Part shown: positions 1 to 6,426 of the stretch, one piece after another
Layout of the letters: each line of letters begins with the position of its first letter
Position numbering within the stretch: the first letter of the stretch is position 1
DNA from: Methyloprofundus sp.
Lineage (GTDB): Bacteria > Pseudomonadota > Gammaproteobacteria > Methylococcales > Methylomonadaceae
Reading direction: 5' to 3'
Length of the DNA: 10,753 nt
Assembly: GCA_030619185.1 (NCBI GenBank)
Contig: JAUXBW010000046.1
Location: forward strand, 1 to 10,753
Position numbers and translations under genes: made by a program
The notes under the pieces: model-generated
Seen by the model: only the letters and a program-made list of their open reading frames with translations
Told to the model about the DNA's origin: nothing
The model's database searches: none

Positions 1-1
1 G

Positions 2-229
2 CATAAAATTGATTTTGTTGGTTCTGAAGAAATATTTGATGGCTACACAGTTACATTTGAAGACGATAGTATAGATTATGATGAGCAAAGGTTTGTTTCC
101 TTTGGTCAATTTCAAGAACGAGTAGTAGCAGTTGTTCACACTGAAAGAGGTGGTGATATACGGATTATATCTATTCGTAAGGCTACTAAACATGAAGAAA
201 GGTATTATTATGCAGCAATCACAAACTAA
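2..229 (+). CDS. brnT: BrnT family ribonuclease toxin, C-terminal part (5' end outside window)
   Basis: An open frame enters from the left edge and encodes 75 residues before a TAA stop. It starts inside the region where BrnT proteins read 'KHxIxFEEA...FDG' (here HKIDFVGSEEIFDG), and it ends with the family's signature C-terminal strand and helix (RIISIRKATKHEERYYY). BrnT is known as a RelE-fold ribonuclease toxin (DUF497) that stops translation and is bound and neutralised by BrnA. About 15-20 N-terminal residues are probably missing, only because the window begins here. The last 20 bases overlap the start of the BrnA gene downstream, so the pair is translationally coupled. Family assignment is confident; intact activity cannot be judged from the fragment. 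Confidence 0.85.
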   Translation, partial: HKIDFVGSEEIFDGYTVTFEDDSIDYDEQRFVSFGQFQERVVAVVHTERGGDIRIISIRKATKHEERYYYAAITN

Positions 230-500
230 CTGGAAAAAAATCGATTCAATGGAAGATAAGGATATTAATTTATCTGAATTACCAGAGGTATCTCCTGAAC
301 AATTTGCTAAAGCTGTTGTAAGAAAAGGCTTACAACCAGTGCAAGGGAAAACCCAAATTACCCTAAGGCTTGATACAGATGTACTTAATTGGTTTAAAGC
401 GCAAGGTCAAGGTTATCAAACAAATATTAATGCTTTATTAAAAGCTTATAAAGATGCAAACCAAGGCCTAACAAAAAAACCACTTGACCATATAAAGTGA
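210..500 (+). CDS. brnA: BrnA family antitoxin
   Basis: This gene encodes a 96-residue protein. Its C-terminal half (QITLRLDTDVLNWFK, then GYQTNINALLKAYKDA) is the typical BrnA ribbon-helix-helix fold: a short beta strand for DNA contact followed by two helices. BrnA neutralises BrnT and, by family knowledge, autorepresses the operon as a DNA-binding complex. The ATG at 210 is chosen because an AGAAAGG ribosome site (196-202) lies 7 bases upstream and because the protein then begins MQQSQTNWKK; an ATG at 192 and a non-ATG start at 132 are less well placed. The start lies 20 bases inside brnT, the usual toxin-first arrangement. The acidic N-terminal half (residues 10-35) is the likely toxin-wrapping arm. 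The promoter is outside the window. Confidence 0.88.
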   Translation: MQQSQTNWKKIDSMEDKDINLSELPEVSPEQFAKAVVRKGLQPVQGKTQITLRLDTDVLNWFKAQGQGYQTNINALLKAYKDANQGLTKKPLDHIK

Positions 501-520
501 CAGTGACGTGTTCAACTAAC

Positions 521-546
521 CAAAGGGGTCAGAGCAATTGATTTAT
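521..546. repeat. possible REP/RAYT-type flank tag after brnA
   Basis: Twenty bases past brnA the sequence reads AAAGGGGTCAGAGCAATTGA. From memory, GGGGTCAGAGTCAATTGA-like strings commonly flank REP-associated tyrosine transposase (Y1) genes and their decayed copies in Gammaproteobacteria. No transposase ORF is left here, so this would be a solo remnant. The rest of 501-695 holds only a 7-bp hairpin (CTTTCTG 592-598 with CAGAAAG 610-616, 11-base loop, no T-run) and no clear gene. Confidence 0.3.
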
Positions 547-695
547 AAACTAATCTAGATATAGACAGTACCAACTCTTCTGGATACGTAACTTTCTGTC
601 CCTACCTTTCAGAAAGAATATTCAGGACAATTCTTCAATTTAAAGTTACACTTATAAGCATAGCAATCATCGACTCCCATAAAAAGGACAACACC

Positions 696-902
696 ATGAC
701 TGATCATACTTATAAAAAAATCGAATTAACAGGTTCATCATCAGTAGGCATTCAAGAAGCAATAGAGAGTGCCATCGCTAAAGCTTCAGAAAGCATTCAT
801 AATATGCGCTGGTTTGAAGTTGTTGAAACTCGCGGGCATATTGATGAAGGTAAAGTCGCCCACTGGCAAGTGACGATTAAGGTTGGATTTACTCTGAAAT
901 AG
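696..902 (+). CDS. dodecin, flavin-binding storage/buffer protein
   Basis: This gene encodes a 68-residue protein of the normal dodecin length. Visible family marks are the N-terminal '[12 protein letters not shown]' strand, the long amphipathic helix (residues about 18-35), the RWFEV motif (residues 38-42) whose tryptophan stacks on the flavin isoalloxazine ring, and the C-terminal strand [10 protein letters not shown], whose glutamine also contacts flavin. Dodecins assemble into hollow cytoplasmic 12-mers that bind riboflavin, FMN or related flavins and are thought to store them or quench their photochemistry. An AAGGA ribosome site (684-688) sits 7 bases before the ATG. The gene is monocistronic and convergent with the DHH phosphoesterase; nothing next to it points to a specific flavin pathway. 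No strong promoter was found upstream. Confidence 0.93.
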   Translation: MTDHTYKKIELTGSSSVGIQEAIESAIAKASESIHNMRWFEVVETRGHIDEGKVAHWQVTIKVGFTLK

Positions 903-965
903 AGTTTCCTGAATTGATGCGCTTTGTTGCTCGACACATCCACTGTATTTAGGAATGGGAATACA

Positions 966-984
966 GGCGGGCTAAAGCCGCGCC
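966..984. terminator. GC-rich hairpin between convergent dodecin and DHH genes
   Basis: GGCGGGC (966-972) can pair across a TAAA loop with GCC-g-CGCC (977-984), giving seven base pairs with one bulged G. It lies in the 91-bp gap between two convergent genes, where a shared terminator would be expected. There is no T-run on either side, so intrinsic termination would be weak. Confidence 0.3.
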
Positions 985-993
985 CTAAGTTGC

Positions 994-1869
994 TTATGCG
1001 TCGTGGGTGGCTATAAACAGGCTAGAAATGTCCTTGCTATCAATACTAAACCCCGCTGCATTTTGATGCCCTCCTCCGCCGTAACATACAGCCAATTGAG
1101 ACACATCAAATTCACCGATAGAGCGCAGTCCACATTCATAGCACTGGCGTTTACCGTGATAATGATAAGTTAAACCAAATGTCCCTGATAGTTTTGCCAA
1201 AGCCTGGCCTAAATCACTGGAAAAAGCACCCGGGGCATTCACAGCTAAGCCCACTGTACCATTTAACTTTATCGAATGCCTTGAATTTAACAAGGTTTTA
1301 ACCATTTTTCGGTGTTGCTTTAATAAGATTTTCCCTTCACGGTATAACACATCCAGTTTTATCTGTTCAAAGCTTGAAAAAGCAAGTGGCCTGCGCAAAA
1401 ACAGAGCTCTGGTTATTTCCTCGGTATGTGCTAATTGATGCCGCCATAAGTCATGATCTTCAATATGTTGTAGTAACATCGGTGGCGCACTATCTCCCTG
1501 AAAATAATGCCATGCCATTATGCAGCCACTTTGCTGCATATTAAAGCTCATTTGCAGATTGACAGGAATATCCCCCTGATAAGCCTCAAAGTCTTTTTGT
1601 GCGCTGATATGGTGATCTAAAACAACAACTTTACTGGCTTTTTGGGTAGCATTGATTAATTGCTCCATTGGATAACAGAAGTCTAAAATATAAAGTACAG
1701 CCCCAACGGGGAAATCAGGCATCGGCACTTGATGACGTACCGCCTGATAATGCGCCTTTTCTCCCAGTGATGTCCACGCAGACCAGGCTGCTGCATAGCC
1801 ATCCAGACAGTCAGCATGGTAGAGCACTGTTATTTTTTGTTTGTTATCATTCCCTGTCATACTCTTCAT
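994..1869 (-). CDS. DHH superfamily phosphoesterase/phosphohydrolase
   Basis: This gene encodes about 291 residues. Metal-binding motifs typical of DHH phosphoesterases are visible: HADCLDG (residues 18-24), an ILDF aspartate (63), LDHH (DHH at 85-87) and DHDLW (138-142), followed by a DHHA1-type domain with the GGGGHQNAAGF substrate-binding loop (264-274). Relatives hydrolyse phosphodiester bonds in oligoribonucleotides, cyclic dinucleotides or similar small substrates using two Mn2+ ions. The architecture is the stand-alone type (nanoRNase NrnB-like), without the RecJ OB-fold or PolyA-polymerase additions, so the substrate cannot be named. The frame stays open to a TTG at 1974, but I chose the ATG at 1869: an AAAAGGGG site lies 12 bases upstream and the family normally starts about 15-20 residues before the first motif. 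An ATG at 1860 is the alternative. The gene is alone on its strand. Confidence 0.85.
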   Translation of the reverse strand: MKSMTGNDNKQKITVLYHADCLDGYAAAWSAWTSLGEKAHYQAVRHQVPMPDFPVGAVLYILDFCYPMEQLINATQKASKVVVLDHHISAQKDFEAYQGDIPVNLQMSFNMQQSGCIMAWHYFQGDSAPPMLLQHIEDHDLWRHQLAHTEEITRALFLRRPLAFSSFEQIKLDVLYREGKILLKQHRKMVKTLLNSRHSIKLNGTVGLAVNAPGAFSSDLGQALAKLSGTFGLTYHYHGKRQCYECGLRSIGEFDVSQLAVCYGGGGHQNAAGFSIDSKDISSLFIATHDA

Positions 1870-2040
1870 TTTATCTAAAAACCCCTTTTGTAAGTGCAAC
1901 TTTAGCTGTACTCTGCGAGTAAGCCTGCACGTATCTACTTTATATTCCAGGAAAGTAATTAGCTTTGTAGTCAACCAGTATCTTCAGCGTGATAAAAGTT
2001 CAGGCCTTATAAAACTGATAGTCTATAATTAGCCTTACCG

Positions 2041-2212
2041 AACACACGCTAAGGAGTGAGGATTTAATAATACCCGAAAGTATATGGCATCACAGTCATG
2101 CAAGGAAAACAGACGCATAGCAGGCTACGCAACTGTTTTTCTAGTGCGGCTGTGAGGTCAAAAGACAAGTTAGACTCGGGTATCATTGAATTCTCGCTCC
2201 TAAAGGTGTGTT
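2041..2212. mobile_element. 172-bp palindromic MITE-like element with 37-bp terminal inverted repeats
   Basis: The left end (2041-2077, starting AACACAC and ending TAATACCCGA) and the reverse complement of the right end (2176-2212) agree at 30 of 37 positions, and most differences still allow G-U pairing. The inner part continues the palindrome: TCACAG with CTGTGA, GGAAAACAG with CTGTTTTTC, and an apical GCATAGC (2115-2121) with GCTACGC (2124-2130). The whole unit can fold into one long imperfect hairpin. There is no ORF inside and no obvious target duplication. This is the form of a non-autonomous miniature inverted-repeat element or a large REP-like repeat. It lies in the 526-bp gene-free stretch (1870-2395) between the divergently oriented DHH and PAS-GGDEF-EAL genes. 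A partial copy occurs at 5739-5766. Confidence 0.72.
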
Positions 2213-2287
2213 AAATTCTTTCCTGATTAGTACAACTCACAGCCACATTAAAAAACTTAAAAATATGAGCATATTAAGAGTATCGTC

Positions 2288-2312
2288 ATTCCCGAAGTCT
2301 TTTATCGGGAAT
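2288..2312. repeat. ATTCCCGA/TCGGGAAT palindrome (dRS3-like)
   Basis: A perfect 8-bp inverted repeat, ATTCCCGA (2288-2295) and TCGGGAAT (2305-2312), is separated by 9 bases and preceded by CGTC. This 'CGTCATTCCCG...CGGGAATC' shape recalls the short dispersed dRS3 and related repeats found in many proteobacteria. It lies 84 bp before the PAS-GGDEF-EAL start, so it could also be part of that gene's 5' leader or an operator. Its sequence differs from the 172-bp element next to it. Confidence 0.45.
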
Positions 2313-2395
2313 CTATGCTTAGCTGAGAGTTGTGGGTTATCAGGATGTCTTTTCCATGCAATCCGCAAAATCACTCCAGCAATGAGGAGGAATAA

Positions 2396-4324
2396 ATGAT
2401 AAATCTGCCATGGCATGCACTCATAAAATATCCTTTTACTGGGGAAATAGTGTACGACATTAGCATTATTTTACTACTAATTTCTCTCTTATTAGTGATA
2501 AGGCTTGTCTATATTAAGCGCCAGCTACAACGTGTAAAAACCGCTAAAAACAAGTTGATTATTCGCAATAATACCTTGCAGGAGTTAAATTCCAGCCTGG
2601 ATAATCAAGTTTTACAGGATACTGAGCAATTAAGGGATAGTGAGCAAAAATATCGTTGCCTGGTGGAAAACCTGCGTGATGAATATTTTTTTTATAAACA
2701 TGATATTGATGGCATATTTAGTTATTTAAGCCCTTCGATCACCACTGTTTTAGGTTATAGCATTGAAGAGTTTTCGCAGCATTATAGTACTTTCCAGACA
2801 GATCACCCAGAAAATGAAAAAATTGACGAATACACCCGACGTGGCCTAAAGGGTGAAAAAGTTCCGACTTACCAGGTAGAACTATTAGATAGCAAGGGAG
2901 ATAAGCACACTCTGGAAATACAGGAAAATCCAGTCTATAATCAGCAAGGCAACTGCATTGGTTTGTGTGGCATTGCTCATGATATCTCGGTATTAGTACA
3001 AACCAGAGAACGTCTCACAGTACTTTCCTGCTACGATGATTTAACGGGGTTAGCCAACGCTCATCTATTCTCTGAGCGGGCTGCACAAATGATCAGTTTA
3101 TCTTACCGCCAACATAAATCTCTCTCCCTACTGTATTTAGACCTCAATGGCTTTAAACTGATTAACGAGGGATTTGGTCACGCGGCTGGTGATGCTGTGC
3201 TTAAAGAGATAGCTAACAGACTGGAAACCTTATTACGTGACTCAGATACAGCGGCACGCCTTGGAGGAAATGCATTTGCTCTGATTTTATTAGGTTCTGG
3301 AACTCGTGCCGCTAAAATTGTCGTGAAAAAAGTATTAAATAGCTTATTAAGCCCTTATGCTATAGATGATCAAGTCATTAGTATAGGCTGTAGTCTTGGC
3401 ATTGCTATCTACCCTAAAGATGGTAACAATAGTGTAACTTTGTTGCAACAAGCAGAGAGGGCAATGATTTTTGCCAAAAGCAACAATAAAGCCTATGCAT
3501 TTTGCACGCCAAAGCTGGATGAGGCAAGCCAGCGACGACTTAAACTTGAACAAGGTTTACGTGAGGTTCTCAGCGAAAATAGTGGTGCCAGTCCACCTGA
3601 TCTCAGCCTGGTCTATCAATCTAAACACTACCTGAAAGATAATAGCATTCAGGGTTACGAAGCCCTGATTCGTTGGCAACACCCTGAGTTGGGTGAGGTT
3701 TCGCCCGGTGAGCTTATTCCTCTTGCAGAACAGACCGGACTTATTGTAGCACTGAGTCATTGGGTTATTACTCAGGCTTGTTTACAAGCCGTACAATGGG
3801 ATAAAGAGGGCTTTAAATTTGAAAAAATTGCAGTCAATATATCCCCCATAGAGCTAGTTAATTCCGGGTTAGCTACTGATATTATCAGAAAAATTGATGC
3901 AACGGGGGCTCAACGAAAATGGGTTGAAATTGAAATCACTGAAAGTGCTGTCATGAAAATGCCTGGCGTAAGCAATAAAGTGATTGAAGAGCTAGTTGAT
4001 GCGGGAGTGCTCATTAACATTGATGGTTTTGGCATAGGCCATTCATCTATCCCCTTCCTGAAAAAACTAGCAGCCACTTATCTTAAAATAGACCCATCAT
4101 TTATACACAAACTACTTGCAAGCCCGGAAGATCAGGATATAGTCCGGGCACTGATCAGCATGTCTCATGCACTGAACAAAAAAGTAATTGCCGTAGGCGT
4201 AGAAACAGCGGAGCAATTGCAATGTTTGCAAGAGTGCGGCTGTGATATTGCTCAGGGGAATTATTTTTCCAGCCCTTCGCCCGCGCAACAAGTGCAGCTC
4301 TATATTTCCCAAATCTATAGTTAG
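2396..4324 (+). CDS. membrane-anchored PAS-GGDEF-EAL protein with degenerate catalytic sites (probable c-di-GMP receptor)
   Basis: This gene encodes 642 residues: one transmembrane helix (about 21-40), a coiled coil (about 41-85), a PAS domain (about 83-200), GGDEF (about 205-370) and EAL (about 385-640). The GGDEF signature reads GGNAF (290-294), so the metal-binding and catalytic acids are gone, although the first-motif Asp (249), the guanine-binding Asn of 'LINEG' (257) and the GD pair (265-266) remain. An RxxD inhibitory site (RDSD, 281-284) lies exactly five residues before it. In EAL, EAL (422-424), Asn481, Glu513, Lys564 and Gln620 are present, but the usual DDFGTG is DGFGIG (543-548) and AEGVET is AVGVET (599-604), which removes the second metal Asp and the general-base Glu. 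I infer a c-di-GMP-sensing rather than c-di-GMP-making or -degrading protein. A strong GAGGAGG site (2384-2390) precedes the ATG by 5 bases. It appears to be transcribed alone. Confidence 0.93.
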   Translation: MINLPWHALIKYPFTGEIVYDISIILLLISLLLVIRLVYIKRQLQRVKTAKNKLIIRNNTLQELNSSLDNQVLQDTEQLRDSEQKYRCLVENLRDEYFFYKHDIDGIFSYLSPSITTVLGYSIEEFSQHYSTFQTDHPENEKIDEYTRRGLKGEKVPTYQVELLDSKGDKHTLEIQENPVYNQQGNCIGLCGIAHDISVLVQTRERLTVLSCYDDLTGLANAHLFSERAAQMISLSYRQHKSLSLLYLDLNGFKLINEGFGHAAGDAVLKEIANRLETLLRDSDTAARLGGNAFALILLGSGTRAAKIVVKKVLNSLLSPYAIDDQVISIGCSLGIAIYPKDGNNSVTLLQQAERAMIFAKSNNKAYAFCTPKLDEASQRRLKLEQGLREVLSENSGASPPDLSLVYQSKHYLKDNSIQGYEALIRWQHPELGEVSPGELIPLAEQTGLIVALSHWVITQACLQAVQWDKEGFKFEKIAVNISPIELVNSGLATDIIRKIDATGAQRKWVEIEITESAVMKMPGVSNKVIEELVDAGVLINIDGFGIGHSSIPFLKKLAATYLKIDPSFIHKLLASPEDQDIVRALISMSHALNKKVIAVGVETAEQLQCLQECGCDIAQGNYFSSPSPAQQVQLYISQIYS

Positions 4325-4344
4325 AAATGCGCATTGAATGGCGT

Positions 4345-4363
4345 AAACAACTGATTTGTTTTT
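4345..4363 (+). terminator. weak A/T hairpin after the PAS-GGDEF-EAL gene
   Basis: AAACAA (4345-4350) can pair with TTGTTT (4356-4361) across a 5-base loop and is followed by two more T residues. It is the only hairpin in the 48-bp convergent gap. The stem is entirely A/T apart from one C-G pair, so its strength is doubtful. Confidence 0.22.
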
Positions 4364-4372
4364 CCATCTCCC

Positions 4373-4828
4373 TTAACTTTGGCTTTCAATAATATCTCGG
4401 TATTCTTCTACTTTGGGCCGATATAAAAACATGGCCAAAGCAGATAAACCAGTGAATATATAGAGGGTATTAAAGCTATCACCGAGTAGGTACATTACAA
4501 AACCGTACATGCCGATACTTTCAGCAACCGCCATTGAAATAATGATGGTGAGCAGGTAGCGGGACTTTGGCATACTGTTTGCTTTTGCCGTTTTATTCAG
4601 GCGCAATAAGACATGACGGATAAATTTCATGACCGGGAATGTAGTAATGGCCACGACATAAAGAACTGTCCTGATAAAAACACGCTGTTGCTGATCTATG
4701 CCTATTTGTATTTTATCGCTGTATATATGGCAAATAGCAACCAGGGCAATCAGGCTCAGCAATGACACGGCTCTGATAACCCCCGCTAATAAAAGATCTG
4801 CTTGTAATTGTTGTTCTGAAATAGCCAT
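4373..4828 (-). CDS. four-helix integral membrane protein of unknown function
   Basis: I do not recognise this 151-residue protein. It has four hydrophobic segments (about 12-36, 49-71, 91-116 and 119-136), a basic loop between helices two and three (KFIRHVLLRLNKTAKAN), and an acidic C-terminal tail. Helix three carries a conserved-looking glutamate in MAVAESIGMYGFVMYLL, which resembles the proton-binding helix of ATP synthase subunit c, but length and helix number do not fit that family. Its ATG follows the stop codon of the CPBP protease gene with no bases between, and an AAGGT site inside the end of that gene precedes it, so the two are translationally coupled and probably work together in the inner membrane. 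The gene ends 48 bp from the convergent PAS-GGDEF-EAL gene. Confidence 0.75.
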   Translation of the reverse strand: MAISEQQLQADLLLAGVIRAVSLLSLIALVAICHIYSDKIQIGIDQQQRVFIRTVLYVVAITTFPVMKFIRHVLLRLNKTAKANSMPKSRYLLTIIISMAVAESIGMYGFVMYLLGDSFNTLYIFTGLSALAMFLYRPKVEEYRDIIESQS

Positions 4829-5428
4829 TTATTTACCTTTTTGTTGCTCTAATCGATAGCTATGCAATATAACCACAAATGCAAAGAAATCATACAAGCC
4901 ATGAATGATAATAGGGGTTAGAAGGTTTCTGGTATTATCATAATCCAGGTATAGCCCCAAATAAATGCTCACCATTGTCGCCATCATAAAATATAAGGCG
5001 GTGACCGCATGCACCAGGCCGAATAATACGCTACTTGCCAGCAAGCCAGCCATTAAGCCCCATGAATCTTCCATCCACGGTTGAATGACCCCGCGAAATA
5101 AGATTTCTTCCGAGATACCGGCTATGGCTGCTAAAACAAATAAATCAGTCCAGTGATGCTTACTTAAACTGGGGCCCAGCGTCTGATGCAGAACTTGTCT
5201 AATTTTCTGTAGCGAATCTAACTGTAACTGGTTTAATGCTATAAAAATCAAACATAAGGGGAATGTCCCCAAAATGCCATTGATGACGGCTTGCTCGTTA
5301 AATATAATATATTCAAACGGGTTAATATTTGCTATCCAGCCTAATGCAATAGCAACTAAAATTAATGCGCTTTCAAAGTAACAGGCTGTTTTAAAAAAAT
5401 TATCTGGATCTATTGAAGGTTCACTCAT
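4829..5428 (-). CDS. CPBP family glutamic intramembrane metalloprotease
   Basis: This gene encodes 199 residues with about six hydrophobic segments. The three signature motifs of the CPBP/Abi (CAAX protease 2, Rce1-like) family are in order: EEILFRG (E107, E108, R112), FGLVH (F136, H140) and HGLYD (H176, D180). These residues form the intramembrane active site in the family. Bacterial members have been linked to bacteriocin self-immunity and to membrane protein processing, but the natural substrate of most, including this one, is unknown. There is no bacteriocin or peptide gene next to it, so an immunity role has no support here. It is the first gene of a two-gene unit with the four-helix membrane protein and is divergent from ycgL with 55 bp between the starts. 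No good ribosome site precedes its ATG. Confidence 0.88.
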   Translation of the reverse strand: MSEPSIDPDNFFKTACYFESALILVAIALGWIANINPFEYIIFNEQAVINGILGTFPLCLIFIALNQLQLDSLQKIRQVLHQTLGPSLSKHHWTDLFVLAAIAGISEEILFRGVIQPWMEDSWGLMAGLLASSVLFGLVHAVTALYFMMATMVSIYLGLYLDYDNTRNLLTPIIIHGLYDFFAFVVILHSYRLEQQKGK

Positions 5429-5434
5429 AGTAAA

Positions 5435-5464
5435 TTGATGCGATAATAAGGTTTTCTTTATTCT
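5435..5464 (+). promoter_or_regulatory. possible sigma70-type promoter for ycgL
   Basis: TTGATG (5435-5440) and TATTCT (5459-5464) are separated by 18 bp in the 55-bp divergent gap between the CPBP protease and ycgL. The match is partial and the start codon would be only about 20 bases from the -10, so the leader would be very short. Confidence 0.3.
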
Positions 5465-5483
5465 GAATCAGAGGCTAATAATC

Positions 5484-5741
5484 GTGCAATGTTTTATCTA
5501 CAAAAGTAGCAAAAAAGAAGAACTCTATTTGTATCTAGATAAACAAGATGATTTTTCGAATGTTCCAGAAGCTATTCTTAAAAGTATCGGTGCGCCCATC
5601 TTTGTCATGCAACTGCAAGTGACCCCTGAACGCTCACTTGCACGAGAAAAGGCAACGGATATTATTAAAGGCATCGAAGCGCATGGCTTTTTTATTCAAA
5701 TGCCACCTACAACCCACCCGGCTCCAAAAAAATTACAATAA
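5484..5741 (+). CDS. ycgL: YcgL domain-containing protein
   Basis: This gene encodes an 85-residue protein that aligns along its length with the E. coli YcgL core: 'CFIYKSSKKEELYLYLDKQDDFSNVPEAILKS' style beginning, a middle FVMQLQVTPERSLAR, and 'GFFIQMPP' near the end. YcgL is a small cytoplasmic alpha/beta protein of unknown function restricted to Gammaproteobacteria. The start is the GTG at 5484, with GAGG (5471-5474) 9 bases upstream; the ATG five bases later is out of frame. The protein is shorter than the 108-residue E. coli one, lacking its charged variable tail. Its TAA stop is formed by the first bases of a repeat-arm copy (see 5739-5766), so the tail may have been cut by an insertion. 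It is convergent with dcd. Confidence 0.87.
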   Translation: MQCFIYKSSKKEELYLYLDKQDDFSNVPEAILKSIGAPIFVMQLQVTPERSLAREKATDIIKGIEAHGFFIQMPPTTHPAPKKLQ

Positions 5742-5766
5742 GGAGCGAGGGTCTAATAATACCCGA
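5739..5766. repeat. solo arm of the palindromic element at the ycgL-dcd junction
   Basis: These 28 bases, from TAAGGAGCGAGG to TAATAATACCCGA, match the left arm of the 172-bp element (2050-2077) at 25 of 28 positions and resemble the inverted right arm. The similarity to the right arm may run a few bases further (TCTAA). No partner arm exists nearby. The copy fills most of the 39-bp gap between the convergent ycgL and dcd genes and includes the ycgL stop codon. Confidence 0.7.
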
Positions 5767-5780
5767 TTCTAAGGCTACTG

Positions 5781-6347
5781 CTATGCTTTAGGCAAGGTTA
5801 CGCCCTGTTGTCCCTGATACTTCCCGCCCCGGTCTTTGTAGGAGGTCTCACAAATTTCATCCCCGCCAAAAAATAGCATTTGTGCAACGCCTTCATTGGC
5901 ATATATTTTTGCCGGCAAGGGTGTCGTATTGGAAAACTCCAGGGTCACATGCCCTTCCCATTCAGGCTCCAATGGCGTGACATTAACAATAATCCCACAC
6001 CGCGCATAAGTCGACTTACCTAAACAGATGGTCAGGACATCTCGTGGAATACGGAAAAACTCAACCGTTCTTGCCAGGGCAAATGAATTCGGTGGAATAA
6101 TACAGACATCGGACTGCACATCTACAAAACTACCCTCACTGAAATTTTTGGGGTCTACAATCGCAGAATTGATATTGGTAAATATTTTAAATTCATCAGA
6201 GCAGCGCACGTCATATCCATAGCTTGATGTGCCATAAGAAATAACCTTGCCTTGTTCCGTGTTCCTGACCTGACCGGCTTCAAAAGGCGCAATCATGCCC
6301 TGCTCCTGCGCCATACGACGAATCCATTTATCTGACTTTATGCTCAT
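5781..6347 (-). CDS. dcd: dCTP deaminase
   Basis: This gene encodes 188 residues, the full length for the shorter-loop Dcd subfamily. The enzyme deaminates dCTP to dUTP, which dUTPase then turns into dUMP for thymidylate synthesis. Visible marks are the N-terminal SDKWIRRMA helix, SYGYDVR (42-48), the nucleotide-binding [10 protein letters not shown] (110-119, with Ser112 and Arg116), WEGHVTLEF (130-138) with the catalytic glutamate at 137, and the C-terminal lid GGKYQGQQG (174-182). It is a homotrimer in the cytoplasm by family knowledge. The ATG is supported by an AAAGGT site 5 bases upstream. It stands alone between the convergent ycgL and the ppiD terminator, so it should have its own promoter within 6348-6426, though I found none that is clearly good. 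Confidence 0.96.
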   Translation of the reverse strand: MSIKSDKWIRRMAQEQGMIAPFEAGQVRNTEQGKVISYGTSSYGYDVRCSDEFKIFTNINSAIVDPKNFSEGSFVDVQSDVCIIPPNSFALARTVEFFRIPRDVLTICLGKSTYARCGIIVNVTPLEPEWEGHVTLEFSNTTPLPAKIYANEGVAQMLFFGGDEICETSYKDRGGKYQGQQGVTLPKA

Positions 6348-6426
6348 ATTGACCTTTATAGTGTTAAATTAAGCTAATTTTATCCTAGACTCACCGTAAT
6401 AACTTGAGAAAGACTATCTACAGCAT

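Noticed and set aside
132..209. Extension of BrnA upstream to 132.
   Set aside because: This part is the brnT coding sequence read in another frame; a properly spaced ribosome site precedes the ATG at 210.
1870..1974. N-terminal extension of the DHH phosphoesterase to a TTG at 1974 (35 extra residues).
   Set aside because: The extension is basic and unlike DHH proteins, the TTG lacks a good ribosome site, and the ATG at 1869 has an AAAAGGGG site upstream.
2208..2399. A 63-codon frame (GTG start) whose stop overlaps the PAS-GGDEF-EAL start codon as in ATGA coupling.
   Set aside because: It runs through the end of the palindromic element and the second palindrome, has no well-spaced ribosome site and resembles no family; the overlap is probably chance.
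4829..5428. CPBP protease as a bacteriocin immunity or abortive-infection gene.
   Set aside because: No bacteriocin precursor, transporter or other defence gene is nearby; family membership alone does not support it.
5740..5766. Possible intrinsic terminator for ycgL formed by GGGT and ACCC in the repeat arm.
   Set aside because: The stem is only 4 bp, is absent from the other copy of the arm, and has no T-run.
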